Shown: positions 16,986-25,497, numbered from the stretch's first letter. The stretch: DNA of 64,000 nucleotides from Streptomyces sp. SN-593 (GCF_016756395.1 NZ_AP018365.1:7630001-7694000); one strand, 5' to 3'. The notes: generated by a model from the letters alone, not told the origin. Translations and numbers: made by a program.

Positions 16986-17147
16986 GAATGCCCGGCGCAC
17001 GTCGCCCGACCGGCCAGGACTGGCCGGGTGACGGGGTGGCTGTGCGCCGGGCCGCATCAGGAGCGGGAGAATCATCGGGGCACCCCGTGGGGGGTGCCGC
17101 GGCCGGGGCGTGGACCTCCCGGCCGTTCGATGGCCTGAAAGGCTCCC

Positions 17148-18149
17148 ATGAAAGCTGAGATCGCCGTGCCCATGGGGGCACCGCACAGCCGCATTCTCGG
17201 AGTGGGCGCGTACCGCCCCCGGCGGATCGTGGACAACGCCGAGGCGTGCCGCCACATCGACTCCTCCGACGAGTGGATCCGCGCGCGCACCGGCATCGTG
17301 ACCCGCCGCTGGGCCGAGCCGGACGAGACGCTGGGCGTGATGGCCGAGGCGGCCGCCCTGAAGGCGATCGCCGCCGCGGGGATCACCCCGCACGACGTCA
17401 CCTGCGTGATCGCCGCCACCTTCACCCACCTGATGCAGACCCCGGCGATCGCCACCGAGATCGCCCACCGGATCGGCGCCGAACAGGCGGCCGGCTTCGA
17501 CGTCTCCGCGGGCTGCGCCGGGTTCGTGCACGGCGTGGTGCTCGCCTCCGACGCGGTGCGCGCCCGCGGCGGGCACGTGCTGGTGGTCGGGGTCGAACGG
17601 ATGTCGGACATCATAGACCTGACGGACCGTTCGACCGCCTTCATCTTCGGCGACGGCGCGGGCGCGGTCGTGGTCGGGCCCTCGCAGACCCCCGGCATCG
17701 GCCCCGCCGTGTGGGGCGCCGACGGCTCGCAGGCGGACGCCATCCGGCAGAGCGTGCCGTGGAACACGCTCCGGGACGACCCCGGCCACCCCTTCCCCGC
17801 GCTGCGCCAGGACGGCCAGCGGGTCTTCCGTTGGGCGGTGTACGAGATGGCGAAGGTGGCCACGCGGGCGGTCGAGGCGGCCGGACTACGGGCGGAGGAC
17901 CTCGACGCCTTCATCCCGCACCAGGCCAACGAGCGGATCATCGACAGCATGACGAAGTCGATGGGCCTGCCGTCCCGGGTCGCCGTCGCGAAGGACATCG
18001 TGACCAGCGGCAACACCTCGGGAGCGTCGATCCCGCTGGCGATGGACGCGGTACTCGCCGCCGGCGACGCCTCCTCGGGCGACACCGCGCTGCTGCTCGG
18101 CTACGGGGCCGGCCTGTCGTACGCGGCGGTGGTCGCGACCCTGCCGTAG
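17148..18149 (+). CDS. 3-oxoacyl-ACP synthase III-like enzyme (KAS III family)
   Basis: A 333-residue condensing enzyme of the FabH family, which joins an acyl-CoA to malonyl-ACP. Seen: the full catalytic triad, Cys123 (DVSAGCAGF), His258 (FIPHQANERI) and Asn289 (SGNTSGAS), plus the oxyanion/glycine loop LLLGYGAGLSY. ATG 17148 has AAAGG five bases upstream. It stands alone and is not next to fabD/acpP/fabF, so it is probably an additional copy rather than the housekeeping FabH; a role in a specialised lipid or starter-unit supply is possible but not shown. A strong terminator hairpin follows it at 18197-18236. Confidence 0.94.
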   Translation: MKAEIAVPMGAPHSRILGVGAYRPRRIVDNAEACRHIDSSDEWIRARTGIVTRRWAEPDETLGVMAEAAALKAIAAAGITPHDVTCVIAATFTHLMQTPAIATEIAHRIGAEQAAGFDVSAGCAGFVHGVVLASDAVRARGGHVLVVGVERMSDIIDLTDRSTAFIFGDGAGAVVVGPSQTPGIGPAVWGADGSQADAIRQSVPWNTLRDDPGHPFPALRQDGQRVFRWAVYEMAKVATRAVEAAGLRAEDLDAFIPHQANERIIDSMTKSMGLPSRVAVAKDIVTSGNTSGASIPLAMDAVLAAGDASSGDTALLLGYGAGLSYAAVVATLP

Positions 18150-18196
18150 CCGCGTCAAGAGGGCCGTACCGGCCAGCGGGCGGCCCGGCACGGCAG

Positions 18197-18236
18197 CACG
18201 AGGAGGCGGTGATCCGCAGATCACCGCCTCCTCGTG
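18197..18236. terminator. Strong hairpin terminator between convergent genes
   Basis: An 18-base perfect stem (18197-18214 and 18219-18236) closes a four-base loop. There is no run of T, as is common for Streptomyces terminators. It lies between the convergent KAS III-like gene and the kinase-like gene and can serve both. Confidence 0.85.
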
Positions 18237-18389
18237 GGGCACCCCGCCTGGGCGAAATGCGCTGCCTACGGCCGTGTCAGGGCGGCCGCGAGCCGCAGGG
18301 GCATCCTCTCAGAGCACACCGGTCCTCCGAAAGGATTCGGCCACTTCCGTCACTGCCGACCCCGGCCCCGCGCCCGGTTCACCCCCGTT

Positions 18390-19382
18390 TCATCCGGTAG
18401 CCGCCGCCAGCTCGGCGGGCAGCCGGGACCCGGCGAACTCCCGTGTCCACGCCAGGTGCTCCCCGGTGTAGCCGCGCGGCACCACCTCGACGAGCATGAT
18501 CAGGTGCAGGTACGCGCGGTACAGCGCGATCCGCCGCCGGGCCTCGGCGTCCCACTCCGGACGCCCGCCTCCCGCCGCGTACCCGGCGCGGAAGGCCGGG
18601 TCGTCCTCCGGCGGGCCGCCCACCAGCTCCAGCGACGCGAAGTCCGCCAGCGGGTCGCCCCAGAACATCCGCTCCCCGTCGATCAGCGCGCCGATGGTAC
18701 GGGCCCCGCCCTCCCCGACCAGCAGCACGTTCCCCGGCCACAGGTCGAAGTGCACCAGCGCGGGAGTTGCCACCCGCGCCAGCAGCGGGCCCGCCGCCGC
18801 GAACGCCGCGCGCGCCTCGGCCACCGGGACCGGCAGCCACGCGCCGTACCGCTCGGCGTCGTCCAGGATCGCCCCGGCCATCGCGGTGAAGGCGGGCGCC
18901 CACCGGTCGGTGAGCGGCCCGGTGCTGCCCGACGGGTAGCCGAAGCGCCGGCCGCGCACCGCGTGCAGCCGCGCCACCAGGGCGCCCAACTCGCCGCGCA
19001 GCCGGGCGCCCTCGCCCTCGCCGACGCCCTCCTCGGCCGCCACGGTGTGCCAGGGCCGACCCGGGCGGTGCGTCATCAACAGGTAGGGCGTCCGCGCGGC
19101 GCCCTCGTCCGGCTCGGCCCGCACCACCCGGGGCGCCGGCACGTCCGCCGCCGCGGCGCCGCGGTAGAAGCACTCCTCGCCGTGCAGCAGCCCGGCCTCG
19201 TAGCGCAGCCGCGGCAGGTGCGCGGGCGGCGGGACCTTGAGGACCCACCGGGTGCCGTCGGTGAGGTCCACGGCGTGCAGCGCGTTGTACGTGCCCCCGG
19301 CCAGCGGGGTGACGGCGGCGATCCGGTCCCCGGGCACCCCGGCCCGCGCCATCGCGGCCGCCACCTCGTCGTGTCCCGCCAT
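18390..19382 (-). CDS. Phosphotransferase-fold kinase (APH/ChoK family)
   Basis: A 330-residue protein of the aminoglycoside phosphotransferase/choline kinase fold. Seen: the N-lobe strands and Lys (TRWVLKVPPP), a Glu helix, the hinge (YLLMTHRPGRPW), the catalytic loop VHFDLWPGNVLL (Asp of HxDxxxxN) and the metal-binding segment ALIDGERMFWGDPLADFASLE (here IDGE in place of the usual IDWE). ATG 19382 has GGAGGGG eight bases upstream. Resistance to an aminoglycoside cannot be inferred from the family; many members phosphorylate small metabolites such as fructosamines. It lies divergent from the exported glycosidase-like gene and shares the hairpin terminator with the KAS III-like gene. Confidence 0.9.
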   Translation of the reverse strand: MAGHDEVAAAMARAGVPGDRIAAVTPLAGGTYNALHAVDLTDGTRWVLKVPPPAHLPRLRYEAGLLHGEECFYRGAAAADVPAPRVVRAEPDEGAARTPYLLMTHRPGRPWHTVAAEEGVGEGEGARLRGELGALVARLHAVRGRRFGYPSGSTGPLTDRWAPAFTAMAGAILDDAERYGAWLPVPVAEARAAFAAAGPLLARVATPALVHFDLWPGNVLLVGEGGARTIGALIDGERMFWGDPLADFASLELVGGPPEDDPAFRAGYAAGGGRPEWDAEARRRIALYRAYLHLIMLVEVVPRGYTGEHLAWTREFAGSRLPAELAAATG

Positions 19383-19554
19383 TGCCGCCGCCCCTCCTCG
19401 ACGCCGCCCCGGCCCCCGGAGCCCGGCCACCATACGGCGCCGACGCGTGCGGCGGCCGGGTGTTTCCCGGCGCTCGGGCGGTACGGCCGCACCCACCTGG
19501 GTCATTACGTAGGAAAAGCGGATGATGTGCGCGCGAGCACGCGGGAGGAGCGGC

Positions 19555-20829
19555 ATGACGATCGCCGAACAGCAGCCGGACGGTGACACCGTCGACCCGC
19601 CGGGCGGCGGTCGCGGGCGCGGACGAGGACCGCGCAGGCGGCTGCTGCCCTGGAAGCACCGCCGAAACCTGACCCCCGAGCAGCTACGTCGCCGCCGCAT
19701 CGCCACGCGCAGTGCGCTCGGCGTCTGCCTGGTGTGCGCCGGCACCGTCGGCTGGTCGGTCGGCAAGGCGCTCACCTACCCGGGCAGCGACAGCACCGAG
19801 GCCCGCCTCGCGGAGTGGGCACGCGACCACGAACTCGGCTTCGTGGTGAACAGGTTGGAGAACGTCCAGTACCGGATGAACCCGCCGCGGGTGGGCGGCA
19901 CGCTGTCCGCCGACGCGCTGGCCCGGATGAAGGCCACCTCGGGCGCCACCGCCGCGGCCGGCGCCGCGCCCGGAGACCACGCGGCCGCCCCGGGCCGGCC
20001 CCTCGTCCCGATGCGCTCCCCCCTGCGGCCGCCGGTCAGCCCGGCCCTGCCCGGCGAGGGCGTCTACCGCACCCTCAGCAGCGCCCGCGGCGAGCCCCTC
20101 GTGCAGGGCACCTACGTCCGCCCCGACGAGGACCACACCTCCTACGAGGCCGCCGTCGCCTGGATCAGCGGCAAGTACGCCCGCTTCCAGCTCCACCCCG
20201 GCTTCATGGAGCCCGGCGGCACCTTCGACGTGCCGCCCACCATCCCCAAGGGCCAGCGCACCGGCCTCGTCGCCACCTGGAACGGCGGTTTCCGCATCAC
20301 CGACGGCGGCTCCCGCGGCGGCTTCTACCTCGACGGGAAGACCGACGGGGAACTGCGCGACGGCGCCGCCTCCGAGGTCTTCTCCAAGGACGGCTCCATC
20401 AAGGTCGGGGTCTGGGGCCGCGACGTGCGCATGACCCCCGACGTGGTCGGTGTCCGCCAGTGCCTGGAGCTGATGGTCGACGGCGGCAAGGTCGTCCCCG
20501 ACATCGACGACGGCTCCAAGTGGGGCGTCGCCGACCAGGGCGGCATGTTCGTGCCCCGCTCCGGTGTCGGCGTCACCGCCCAGGGCGACGTCATCATGGT
20601 CGTCGGCCAGGCGCTGTCCGCGCAGAGCCTCGCCGACCTGATGCAGCGGGCCGGCGCCGTGCGCGCCATGCCGCTGGACATGAACCGCGCGTGGCCGTCC
20701 TTCATGTCGTACGACGGCAGCCACGACCCGTCCGATCCCGTGCCGACCAACATCCTCGACTTCGAGGACCCGCCGAACCGCTACTACGTCCAGGCCACCC
20801 GCGACTTCGTGGCGGTGTACGCCCGGTAG
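19555..20829 (+). CDS. Membrane-anchored phosphodiester glycosidase-like protein (NAGPA/DUF2233)
   Basis: A 424-residue protein. Seen: a basic N-terminus (PWKHRRNLTPEQLRRRRI), one membrane segment at ~60-80 (ALGVCLVCAGTVGWSVG), a linker rich in Ala/Pro and then a phosphodiester glycosidase domain with WNGGFRITDGGSRGGFYLDG, GVWGRDVRM, VPRSGVGVTAQGDVIMVVG and AMPLDMNRAWPSFM. The family includes the enzyme that removes N-acetylglucosamine from mannose-6-phosphate diesters; bacterial members act outside the cytoplasm, often on cell-wall glycopolymers or exopolysaccharides. The single N-terminal segment would keep the domain on the outer face. ATG 19555 is chosen over an upstream ATG because GGAGGAG precedes it. 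Confidence 0.88.
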   Translation: MTIAEQQPDGDTVDPPGGGRGRGRGPRRRLLPWKHRRNLTPEQLRRRRIATRSALGVCLVCAGTVGWSVGKALTYPGSDSTEARLAEWARDHELGFVVNRLENVQYRMNPPRVGGTLSADALARMKATSGATAAAGAAPGDHAAAPGRPLVPMRSPLRPPVSPALPGEGVYRTLSSARGEPLVQGTYVRPDEDHTSYEAAVAWISGKYARFQLHPGFMEPGGTFDVPPTIPKGQRTGLVATWNGGFRITDGGSRGGFYLDGKTDGELRDGAASEVFSKDGSIKVGVWGRDVRMTPDVVGVRQCLELMVDGGKVVPDIDDGSKWGVADQGGMFVPRSGVGVTAQGDVIMVVGQALSAQSLADLMQRAGAVRAMPLDMNRAWPSFMSYDGSHDPSDPVPTNILDFEDPPNRYYVQATRDFVAVYAR

Positions 20830-20952
20830 CCGGGGCGGCCTCCCCGGGGGCGCGTCCCGCCGGCCTCGGGGGCGCGTCCGCCGGGCGCGGCGCGCTCACC
20901 CGTCCGGCCGATGCGCTGAAAACCGCTGGACGCCCGCCGTAGGCTTCCTTCC

Positions 20953-21348
20953 ATGGCGGCAGAACACGAGCACACCGGCGGCACCGTCCGCGTCGACTCC
21001 TGGATCTGGTGCGTACGGCTCACGAAGAGCAGGTCGCAGGCGGCGACCGCCTGCCGGGCCGGCCACGTCAAGGTCAACGGCGAGCGGGTCAAGCCCGCGC
21101 AGGCCGTCAAGGTCGGCGACGAGGTGCGGCTGCTGCACGCCGGGCGCGAGCGCGTGGTGGTCGTCTCCCGCCTGCTCGCCAAGCGCGTGGGCGCCCCGGT
21201 CGCCGTCGAGGCGTACGTCGACAACAGCCCGCCCCCGCCGCCGCGCACCGACGTCCTCGCCATGGGGCTGCGCGACCGCGGTACAGGCCGCCCCACCAAG
21301 CGCGACCGCCGCGAGCTGGAGCGCCTGCACGGACGCTCCCGCGGCTGA
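20953..21348 (+). CDS. S4-domain RNA-binding protein (Hsp15-like)
   Basis: A 131-residue cytoplasmic protein. Seen: an S4 RNA-binding domain at ~12-70 (RVDSWIWCVRLTKSRSQAATACRAGHVKVNGERVKPAQAV split over the usual helix-helix-hairpin) and a basic tail (RPTKRDRRELERLHGR). This is the Hsp15/HslR layout; E. coli Hsp15 rescues stalled 50S subunits carrying nascent peptide, so a ribosome-recycling role under stress is likely by homology. ATG 20953 fits the start of the domain. No operon partner is evident. Confidence 0.92.
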   Translation: MAAEHEHTGGTVRVDSWIWCVRLTKSRSQAATACRAGHVKVNGERVKPAQAVKVGDEVRLLHAGRERVVVVSRLLAKRVGAPVAVEAYVDNSPPPPPRTDVLAMGLRDRGTGRPTKRDRRELERLHGRSRG

Positions 21349-21417
21349 CCGCGGCGCCGGCCCTCCCGGTGGGAGGCTGTGCCGGGTCCGCACCGCGGCC
21401 GGGGAGCGGCCGGGCGG

Positions 21418-21825
21418 TCAGTAGGACTGGAACTCCAGCAGGTTGCCCTCCGGGTCGCGCAGGTGGGCGGTGCGCATGGTCGGCCCCCACTGCGGGCGGC
21501 CGGTCGGGGGAGCGACCGCGGTGCCGCCGTGGCGCAGCGCCAGGTCGTAGGCGGCCGCCACGTCGGACACGCGGCTGACCAGCATCGACCGGTCCGGTCC
21601 GGCCGGAGGCGGGTCGGGCACGGGGGAGGCGCCGGTGACCTCGGCCATCGCCGCGCGGTCGAGGAGCATCAGCAGCCCCTCGTCGCCGACGTCCCAGCTC
21701 GCGTACGGCCCGTCCGGGCCGCCGTTGGTCAGGACGGCGCCGAGCAGGTCGGGCAGCACGCGGTCGTAGAAGCGGAAGGCGGCGCCGAAGTCGCCGACGA
21801 GCAGGCGTGGATGGAGGGCGTCCAT
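21418..21825 (-). CDS. VOC-family (glyoxalase/bleomycin-resistance fold) protein
   Basis: A 135-residue protein with the paired beta-alpha-beta-beta-beta VOC fold. Seen: an N-terminal module with RLLVGDFGAAFRFYDRVLPDLLGA and a C-terminal module ending HLRDPEGNLLEFQSY, in which the Glu is the usual metal ligand. Its enzymatic role (isomerase, dioxygenase, thiol transferase or drug binding) cannot be told. It is divergent from a MarR regulator, and the shared region carries five related palindromes, so the MarR protein very probably represses it in the absence of a ligand. Confidence 0.88.
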   Translation of the reverse strand: MDALHPRLLVGDFGAAFRFYDRVLPDLLGAVLTNGGPDGPYASWDVGDEGLLMLLDRAAMAEVTGASPVPDPPPAGPDRSMLVSRVSDVAAAYDLALRHGGTAVAPPTGRPQWGPTMRTAHLRDPEGNLLEFQSY

Positions 21826-21891
21826 GCGGGGCTCCGAAGTGAGAGGTGCGGCGGGTCGGGGGAGGCGGTCGGGGCTGGGCAGGGGAGACCG

Positions 21892-22012
21892 CCCATTGAT
21901 GGGTGCGAACCCACGATGGGGGTGAGCCTAACGTAGGTACGGGGGCGTGGCCCATCATGGGGGTCGGCCTTTCATAGGAATGAACCCATCGATGGCCACG
22001 CCCCATCATGGG
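21892..22012. promoter_or_regulatory. Cluster of five CCCAT/ATGGG palindromes (MarR operators)
   Basis: Sites at 21892-21903 (CCCATTGATGGG), 21910-21920 (CCCACGATGGG), 21951-21961 (CCCATCATGGG), 21985-21995 (CCCATCGATGG) and 22002-22012 (CCCATCATGGG). A sixth, unrelated palindrome (TTCAT-AGGA-ATGAA) sits at 21971-21984. All lie between the divergent VOC and MarR genes. Five copies in 121 bases far exceeds chance and points to cooperative binding by the adjacent MarR protein. Confidence 0.75.
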
Positions 22013-22032
22013 TGACCGCCTACACTGCCGTC

Positions 22033-22476
22033 ATGGAACAGCGGACGCCCCCCAGCCTCACGGCGCTCACCCCCTATCTCCTGTCGAAGACCGGCAAGGA
22101 GGCCCGCTCGCGCCTCGCGGCGAGCCTCGCCGAGGAGGGGCTGCGGCTGTGGCACATGGCGGTCCTCGCCGCCCTCGCCGACTTCGGCCCCCACGCGCAG
22201 CGCGACCTCGCCGCGCGCGTGTCCGTCGACGCCAGCGACATCGTCAAGGTGGTCGACGACCTCGCCGCCGCCGGCTACGCCGGGCGCGCCCGCGACGCGG
22301 CCGACCGGCGCCGGGTGAACGTCGCCATCACCCCCGAGGGCCGCGCCGCGCTGGAACGGCTCCGGCGCAAGGCCGCCGTCGTGCAGGAAGAGGTCCTCGC
22401 CCCGCTGGACGCCGCCGAGTGTGAGCAGCTCCACGCGCTGCTCAGCAGGGTGTACGCCGCCCTGGAGACGGCATAA
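22033..22476 (+). CDS. MarR-family transcriptional regulator, probably leaderless
   Basis: A 147-residue dimeric winged-helix regulator. Seen: dimerisation helices at both ends, the DNA-binding part GPHAQRDLAARVSVDASDIVKVVDDLAAAGY and the wing RARDAADRRRVNVAITPEGR. ATG 22033 is preferred to the in-frame GTG at 22012 because that GTG lies within an operator palindrome and a -10-like TACACT lies at 22021-22026, six bases before the ATG. The transcript would then be leaderless. Five palindromes lie directly upstream, so it probably represses itself and the divergent VOC gene. The thiolase gene follows 37 bases downstream on the same strand and may be co-transcribed. Confidence 0.9.
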   Translation: MEQRTPPSLTALTPYLLSKTGKEARSRLAASLAEEGLRLWHMAVLAALADFGPHAQRDLAARVSVDASDIVKVVDDLAAAGYAGRARDAADRRRVNVAITPEGRAALERLRRKAAVVQEEVLAPLDAAECEQLHALLSRVYAALETA

Positions 22477-22513
22477 ACTCGCACTGCTAGTTTTCCGGCA
22501 CCGAGGAGCCACG

Positions 22514-23701
22514 ATGCGCCCAGTCCACTTCGCCGCCGCCCGCCGCACCCCGATCGGACGCCTGCGCGGTGCGCTGTCCACCGTCCGGCCGGACGACCTC
22601 GCGGCCGCGGTGATCCGCGGGCTCCTCGACGGGGTCCCGGCACTCGACCCGGCCCGGATCGACGACGTCTACTGGGGCGCCGCGAACCAGTCCGGTGAGG
22701 ACAACCGCAACGTCGCCAGGATGGCCGGCCTCCTCGCCGGGCTGCCCGACACCGTGCCCGGCGCGACCGTCAACCGGCTGTGCGCCTCCGGCATGGAGGC
22801 CGTCACCTCCGCCGCCCGCATGATCGCCGCCGGCGAGGCCGACGTGGTGCTGGCCGGCGGCTCGGAGTCGATGAGCCGGGCCCCGTTCGTGCTGCCCCGC
22901 CCCGACGAGGCCCTGCCGCGGACGATCCAGACCCACGACACCCGCCTCGGCTGGCGCCTGGTCAACCCGCGGATGACCGAGCTGCACGGCGTGCTGTCCA
23001 TGGGAGAGACCGCGGAGGAGGTCGCGGAGCGGTACGGCGTCGAGCGCGCCGACCAGGACGCCTTCGCGCTGCGCAGCCACCGCAACGCGGCCCGGGCCCG
23101 CAAGGACGGCCTGTTCGACGCCGAGATCCTGCCCGTCACCCGCCCCGACGGGGTCGTGGTCACCGAGGACGAGAGCATCCGCGAGGACACCACGGCCGAA
23201 CGCCTCGCCGCCCTGAAGCCCGTCTTCCGGTCCGGTGGCAGCGTCACCGCGGGCAACTCCTCGCCGATGAACGACGGAGCCGCCGCGATCCTGCTGGTCA
23301 GCGAGGAGGCGTTGGCGGACCTCGGACTGGAGTCCCTCGGCCGCTACGCCGCCGGGGCCAGCGCCGGCGTGCACCCCGACGTCATGGGCATCGGTCCGGT
23401 CCCCGCCACCCGGCGCGCCCTGGCCCGGCTCGGCCGCGGCATCGACTCGGTCCAGGAGGCCGAGTTCAACGAGGCGTTCGCCGCGCAGGCGCTCGCCTCC
23501 GTGCGGGAGCTCGGCATCGACCCCGAGCTGGTCAACCCCACCGGCGGCGCGATCGCACTCGGCCACCCGCTCGGCTGCTCCGGCGCCCGCATCCTGACCA
23601 CCCTGCTGCACCGGATGCGCCGCACCGGCGCGGCGCGGGGGCTGGCCACCATGTGCGTCGGCGTCGGCCAGGGAGCCGCCGTCCTCGTCGACCGGGACTG
23701 A
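22514..23701 (+). CDS. Acetyl-CoA acyltransferase (thiolase, FadA/PcaF-like)
   Basis: A 395-residue thiolase, which cleaves 3-ketoacyl-CoA with CoA (or condenses two acyl-CoAs). Seen: active-site Cys90 (TVNRLCASGMEA), the His region [17 protein letters not shown] and the second Cys in ATMCVGVGQGAA; also NEAFAAQAL. GAGGAG precedes ATG 22514 by five bases. The sequence resembles the beta-ketoadipyl-CoA/fatty-acid degradative thiolases more than biosynthetic acetoacetyl-CoA thiolase, but no aromatic-degradation genes are adjacent. It follows the MarR gene closely and could share its control. A small inverted repeat (AAACT/AGTTT, 22475-22493) lies in the gap. Confidence 0.92.
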   Translation: MRPVHFAAARRTPIGRLRGALSTVRPDDLAAAVIRGLLDGVPALDPARIDDVYWGAANQSGEDNRNVARMAGLLAGLPDTVPGATVNRLCASGMEAVTSAARMIAAGEADVVLAGGSESMSRAPFVLPRPDEALPRTIQTHDTRLGWRLVNPRMTELHGVLSMGETAEEVAERYGVERADQDAFALRSHRNAARARKDGLFDAEILPVTRPDGVVVTEDESIREDTTAERLAALKPVFRSGGSVTAGNSSPMNDGAAAILLVSEEALADLGLESLGRYAAGASAGVHPDVMGIGPVPATRRALARLGRGIDSVQEAEFNEAFAAQALASVRELGIDPELVNPTGGAIALGHPLGCSGARILTTLLHRMRRTGAARGLATMCVGVGQGAAVLVDRD

Positions 23702-23810
23702 CACGCCGGCACCCCGCACGGAGGGCGCCTCGGGCGGGGGTGCCGGCCGCCGCCACGGGAAAACCCCGGGTGGACACCCGAAGTCGGCCCGCGGGCGGGA
23801 ACCGTCTGAG

Positions 23811-24692
23811 ATGATCGGATGCGTGCAGACATCGACCGCCGGCGCCCCGCAACTCCTCGCGATCAGCGACCTGCACGTCGGCTACGAAGCCAACCGCGAC
23901 ATCGTCGAGAAGATGCGGCCCGGCGGCGACGGAGACTGGCTGATCGTGGCCGGCGACGTCGCCGAGCACGTCGCCGACATCCTCTGGGCGCTGCGCACCC
24001 TGAAGGAGAACTTCGGCACCGTCATCTGGCTGCCGGGCAATCACGAGTTGTGGACGCACCCCAAGGACCCGCTGACGCTGCGGGGCGAGGCGCGCTACCG
24101 GCACCTGGTCGAGGAGATCCGCGCCCTCGACGTCGTGACGCCCGAGGACCCGTACCCGATCTGGGAGGGCGAGAAGGGCCCGGTCGCCGTCTGCCCGATG
24201 GCCCTGCTCTACGACTACACGTGGCGCGACGGCACCCCCGGTGCCACCAGCAAGAAGGAAGCGCTGGCCCAGTCCACCGAGTTGGGCGTGGTCTGCACCG
24301 ACGAGATGCTGCTGCACCCCGATCCGCTGCCCGGCATCGACGACTGGTGCCGGGCCCGCGTCGCCGAGACCGCCGAACGGCTGTCCGCCCTCGACCCCGA
24401 CCTGCCCACCGTGCTCGCCAACCACTGGCCGCTGCACCGCGATCCGACCCGGGTGCTGCGCTACCCGTCCTTCGCCCTGTGGTGCGGCACCGAACTCACC
24501 GAGGACTGGCACCTGCGCTTCCACGCCACCGAAGTCGTCTACGGCCACCTGCACATCCCCCGTGTCACCTACCGTGACGGCATCCGCTTCACCGAGGCGT
24601 CGCTCGGCTACCCGCGCGAGTGGGGTGCCCGGGCCGCGGGCCCTCTCGGCCCGCGCCGCATCCTCGCCGGCCGGCCGGGGGCGGGCCGGTGA
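23811..24692 (+). CDS. pptH: Metallophosphoesterase, PptH-like phosphopantetheinyl hydrolase
   Basis: A 293-residue calcineurin-like phosphoesterase with two metals. Seen: the full motif set, ISDLHVG (Asp20, His22), AGDVAEH (Asp49), LPGNHELW (Asn77, His78), VLANHWPLH (~203) and YGHLHIP (~244). Its stop overlaps the GTG of a phosphopantetheinyl transferase gene. In Mycobacterium tuberculosis the equivalent adjacent gene (Rv2795c, PptH) encodes an enzyme that removes 4'-phosphopantetheine from carrier proteins, opposing PptT (Rv2794c). The same order here strongly suggests the same job; the assignment is inferred from context and motifs. ATG 23811 has no good ribosome-binding site, and GTG 23823 is an alternative start. 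Confidence 0.88.
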   Translation: MIGCVQTSTAGAPQLLAISDLHVGYEANRDIVEKMRPGGDGDWLIVAGDVAEHVADILWALRTLKENFGTVIWLPGNHELWTHPKDPLTLRGEARYRHLVEEIRALDVVTPEDPYPIWEGEKGPVAVCPMALLYDYTWRDGTPGATSKKEALAQSTELGVVCTDEMLLHPDPLPGIDDWCRARVAETAERLSALDPDLPTVLANHWPLHRDPTRVLRYPSFALWCGTELTEDWHLRFHATEVVYGHLHIPRVTYRDGIRFTEASLGYPREWGARAAGPLGPRRILAGRPGAGR

Positions 24693-25396
24693 TCGAGCAC
24701 CTGGTCCCGGCCTCGGTCCGCACCCGCGCGGCCTACGGCGACGAGTTGGACCGCGTTCCGCTCCACCCCGAGGAGGAGCCCGGTGTCGCCCGGGCCGTCC
24801 CCAAGCGCCGGGCCGAGCACGCCGCCGGCCGCGCCTGCGCGCGGGAGGCACTCGCCGGGCTCGGCGTGCCGGCGGGCCCGATCCCGCGGGACGACGCCGA
24901 CCGCGGCGCCCCGGTCTGGCCGGAGGGCGTCGTCGGCAGCATCACGCACTGCGACGGGTACCGGGCCGCGGCCGTGGCCCGCGCCACCGACGTCCTGGCG
25001 CTGGGCATCGACGCGGAGCCGGACGGACCGCTGCCCGAGGGCGTGCTGGACGTCATCCACTCCACGTCCGAAGAGCGCGCCGCGCTCGCCGAGTTGACGG
25101 GGAAGAAGCCCGAGATCCACTGGGACCGGCTGCTCTTCAGCGCCAAGGAGACGGTCTACAAGGCGTGGTACCCGTACCACCACCGCATGCTCGGCTTCGA
25201 GGAGGCCGAACTGCTGCTGGCCGAGGACCCGGTGCTGTCCGGTCCGACCCGCGGCACCTTCACCGCCCGCCTGCTGGTGCCCGGGCCGCTCCTCGCCGAC
25301 GGGGTGGGCCCCGAGGTCTTCACCGGCCGCTGGATCGCCCACGCCGGCATCGTCGCCACCGTCATCGCGATCGAGGCGCCGCCGCAGGCGGGATGA
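24689..25396 (+). CDS. 4'-phosphopantetheinyl transferase (Sfp/PptT-type)
   Basis: A 235-residue enzyme that moves 4'-phosphopantetheine from CoA to the Ser of acyl, polyketide or peptidyl carrier proteins. Seen: the family motifs in order, GSITHCDGYRAAA (~85), LGIDAEPD (~107, Mg-binding Asp and Glu) and FSAKETVYKAWYP (~150, Glu and Lys). The start is GTG 24689, which overlaps the stop of the metallophosphoesterase gene (GTGA); the frame is open further upstream but has no better start. The broad-range Sfp-like type suggests it serves polyketide and non-ribosomal peptide synthases elsewhere in the genome. The coupling to a probable phosphopantetheinyl hydrolase implies balanced control of carrier-protein activation. 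Confidence 0.93.
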   Translation: MIEHLVPASVRTRAAYGDELDRVPLHPEEEPGVARAVPKRRAEHAAGRACAREALAGLGVPAGPIPRDDADRGAPVWPEGVVGSITHCDGYRAAAVARATDVLALGIDAEPDGPLPEGVLDVIHSTSEERAALAELTGKKPEIHWDRLLFSAKETVYKAWYPYHHRMLGFEEAELLLAEDPVLSGPTRGTFTARLLVPGPLLADGVGPEVFTGRWIAHAGIVATVIAIEAPPQAG

Positions 25397-25497
25397 GCCG
25401 GTCCGCGGCCGCGCGGGGGCGTGGCGCGGGCACGCCGGCGTGCCGGGGGCGGCCCGCGCCGGGTGCGGGCCCGGCCGGACCGTGCGCGGCGGCGGGT

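Noticed and set aside
17148-18149. Secondary-metabolite cluster around the KAS III-like gene.
   Set aside because: No acyl carrier protein, ketosynthase partner, or tailoring genes are adjacent; the phosphopantetheinyl transferase is 6.5 kb away in its own pair.
18390-19382. Aminoglycoside resistance gene.
   Set aside because: Only the general kinase fold is supported; no residues specific to an aminoglycoside-modifying subclass are recognisable.
22012-22032. GTG at 22012 as the start of the MarR gene.
   Set aside because: It lies inside an operator palindrome, and a -10 box follows it, so transcription probably starts after it.
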